In this document: positions 62,369 through 64,000 of the stretch, in pieces
Layout: every line of letters starts with the position of its first letter
Numbering within the stretch: the stretch's first letter is position 1
NCBI RefSeq assembly: GCF_001320245.1
Contig: NZ_BCBA01000053.1
Coordinates: 122,857 to 186,856, forward strand
Direction of reading: 5' to 3'
Length of the DNA: 64,000 nucleotides
From: Pseudomonas sp. NBRC 111124
GTDB lineage: Bacteria > Pseudomonadota > Gammaproteobacteria > Pseudomonadales > Pseudomonadaceae
Program-made: the position numbers and the translations under genes
The notes under the pieces: model-generated
What the model was told of the DNA's origin: nothing
What the model saw: only the letters and a program-made list of their open reading frames with translations
The model's database searches: none

Positions 62369-62381
62369 TGAATTGATTTCA
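62369..62381. promoter_or_regulatory. MetR-like box upstream of mesX
   Basis: TGAATTGATTTCA fits the MetR consensus TGAA-N5-TTCA, about 80 bases before mesX and 97 before the divergent aminotransferase gene. TTAAATATTTAA at 62306-62317 is a perfect 12-base palindrome close to the mesX start. The site could serve either gene. Confidence 0.5.
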
Positions 62382-62477
62382 CAGCACCGTTAGTCATATT
62401 CATGACAGGCGCTGCACCTATCGTTGCCGGGCAGCGGGTCGTCTATGCTCAAGCCTCTCTGGCGAAGGAGTCACCCC

Positions 62478-63611
62478 ATGTCAAAGCTTTATCCCAGTAT
62501 TGATCCCGAGGGGCTGGTCGAGTATTCGGTGGTCTACACCGACCGCTCGCTCAATCACATGTCGCAGGCCTTTCAAGGTGTGATGAGGAACATTTCCAAA
62601 ACCCTGAAACAGGTCTACAACGCCCAGGCCGTTGCGGTCGTCCCGGGCAGCGGCACCTTCGGCATGGAAGCGGTAGCGCGACAGTTCGCCACCGGCCAGC
62701 AATGCCTGGTGATACGCAACGGCTGGTTCAGTTATCGCTGGAGCCAGATCCTCGAAATGGGCAACATCCCGGCGGCCACCACGGTGTTGAAAGCCAGGCC
62801 GGTCGATGCGGGCCGCCAGGCAGCTTACGCCCCTCCCCCTCTGGACGAAGTGCTGGCGGCCATCGAGGCGCACAAGCCAAAGATTGTCTTCGCTCCCCAC
62901 GTTGAAACCTCCTCCGGGATCATCCTGCCCGACGATTACCTGCGGGCCGTTGGCGACGCCGTGCATGCGGTGGGAGGTTTGTTCGTGCTGGACTGCATCG
63001 CCTCAGGCACGATCTGGGTTGATATGCACAAATGCGCAGTCGACCTGCTGATCAGCGCACCCCAGAAAGGCTGGAGCGCCTCCCCTTGCTGCGCCTTGGT
63101 GATGTTCAGTGCCCTGGCCCTCGCACGCATCGAAAAGACGCAAAGCAGCAGCTTTGCCTGCGACCTGAAAAAGTGGCTACAGATCATGCAGGCCTACGAA
63201 CAGGGTGGGCATGCCTACCACGCAACCATGCCCAGCGATTCACTGGCGCGTTTCAACGACGTGATGAACGAGATGCAGGGCTACGGATTCGACAAGGTCC
63301 GCAGCGAACAACAGGCACTGGGCGATCGGGTGCGCGCCCTGTTGGCCGGCAAAGGCATCAAGAGCGTGGCCGCGGCCGGTTTTGAAGCCCCGGGCGTGGT
63401 GGTGAGCTACACCGATGACGCCGATATCAAGAGCGGCAAGAAATTTGCCGAACACGGTCTGCAGATCGCCGCCGGCGTGCCGTTGCAATGTGACGAGCCA
63501 GCCGACTTCCAGACCTTCCGCATCGGCCTGTTCGGGCTCGAAAAACTGCACAACCTCGAGCGCACGGTCAGCACCCTTGAACAGGCACTGGACGAAGTGC
63601 TGGCGAACTAA
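62478..63611 (+). CDS. Class V aminotransferase (serine/alanine-glyoxylate type)
   Basis: 377 residues. PLP Lys lies in ISAPQKGWSASPCCALVM near residue 200; VVPGSGTFGMEAVARQF near 55 forms the phosphate site. Relatives use serine, alanine or glyoxylate. GAAGGAG precedes the ATG. It is divergent from mesX and shares the intergenic region, which hints at a link to serine/one-carbon or methionine metabolism (inference). Confidence 0.88.
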   Translation: MSKLYPSIDPEGLVEYSVVYTDRSLNHMSQAFQGVMRNISKTLKQVYNAQAVAVVPGSGTFGMEAVARQFATGQQCLVIRNGWFSYRWSQILEMGNIPAATTVLKARPVDAGRQAAYAPPPLDEVLAAIEAHKPKIVFAPHVETSSGIILPDDYLRAVGDAVHAVGGLFVLDCIASGTIWVDMHKCAVDLLISAPQKGWSASPCCALVMFSALALARIEKTQSSSFACDLKKWLQIMQAYEQGGHAYHATMPSDSLARFNDVMNEMQGYGFDKVRSEQQALGDRVRALLAGKGIKSVAAAGFEAPGVVVSYTDDADIKSGKKFAEHGLQIAAGVPLQCDEPADFQTFRIGLFGLEKLHNLERTVSTLEQALDEVLAN

Positions 63612-63797
63612 GCCCTCATCGGCGGGCCGTGAAGCCGGGAGGCAGGCATTGCTCGAAGACCTCGACGCCTGCTCATCCCAGCCCGGCCACCCTGATTCAC
63701 CCCGCTACTCGAAACGGACGATCCCCGCCCGCCCCCACTTCGCTACCCTCGTTACCTACCCCTACCTGCCGCCCCACCATCAATGACTGGAGAACCT

Positions 63798-64000
63798 ATG
63801 AGGGTACTGGTAAGCGTCAAGCGAGTGGTCGACTACAACGTCAAGGTTCGCGTCAAGGCGGACAACAGCGGTGTCGACCTGGCAAATGCCAAGATGTCCA
63901 TGAACCCCTTCTGCGAAATTGCCGTGGAACAGGCCGTGCGCCTGAAAGAACAAGGTATCGCCAGCGAAGTCGTGGTGGTCTCGGTCGGCCCGAACGCCGT
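63798..64000 (+). CDS. etfB: Electron transfer flavoprotein beta subunit (5' part)
   Basis: Runs off the right edge after 67 codons. The start RVLVSVKRVVDYNVKVRVKA and SMNPFCEIAVEQAVRLKE are nearly invariant in EtfB of gamma-proteobacteria. EtfB with EtfA passes electrons from acyl-CoA and other dehydrogenases to the respiratory chain. TGGAGAA lies before the ATG. Confidence 0.95.
   Translation, partial: MRVLVSVKRVVDYNVKVRVKADNSGVDLANAKMSMNPFCEIAVEQAVRLKEQGIASEVVVVSVGPNA

Overview
The window reads as chromosomal DNA of a fluorescent pseudomonad, most likely of the Pseudomonas putida group. The codon use is GC-rich, REP-type palindromes carry the 'GCGGGGCAAGCCCGCTCCTAC' flavour of that group, and the gene content is typical: MesX/MesD, 3-mercaptopropionate dioxygenase next to a four-domain rhodanese, a ufaM operon, cynRTS, and etfB. 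The species assignment is inference. No rRNA, tRNA, CRISPR array, prophage or insertion sequence was seen.

Layout. 0-6.2 kb: the tail of a small membrane-anchored protein, a LOV-type blue-light histidine kinase, a hemerythrin-like protein, an Idh/MocA dehydrogenase, a secreted Gly/Ser/Thr repeat protein and the chromate transporter ChrA. 6.3-33.5 kb: a dense organosulfur-scavenging region. It has two TonB-dependent receptors, a flavin reductase, three sulfonate-type binding proteins without their own permease or ATPase, three bacterial-luciferase-like (LLM) monooxygenases (one broken by an in-frame stop), an SfnB/DszC-like flavoprotein that heads a seven-gene operon with a dehydrogenase, a class II aldolase and a Dpp/Opp-type ABC transporter, a Tat-exported amine oxidase with a secreted RidA, a thiol dioxygenase and a rhodanese. 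33.5-45.6 kb: efflux and catabolic genes with three AraC-type regulators, including an ornithine-cyclodeaminase/RidA/FAD-oxidase operon. 45.6-50.6 kb: a six-gene operon with UfaM-like fatty-acid methylase behind two copies of a light-response operator. 50.7-54.1 kb: cynR-cynTS plus an unusual amidohydrolase. 54.2-60.1 kb: a FAD oxidase, a DMT exporter, an epimerase under a MerR-type promoter, and SoxR divergent from an MFS pump. 60.2-64 kb: mesX-mesD methionine synthase, a class V aminotransferase and the start of etfB.

The main discovery lead is a 33-bp block found four times (6305, 12650, 21140, 23916). Each copy lies in front of one of the four sulfur-type transcription units of the 6-29 kb region. 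It starts with a -10-like CATAAT and continues into the presumed 5' leader. In three copies a second element (GGTCTTA or GGTTCTA) follows at the same distance, and in one copy the two elements form a nested, perfectly paired hairpin. It looks like a shared promoter/leader module that ties receptors, transporter and oxygenases into one regulon. Other strong signals are tandem TGTACA-N12-TGTAYA operators in front of the ufaM operon, a SoxR box, a MerR-type 19-bp-spacer promoter and a MetR-like box near mesX.
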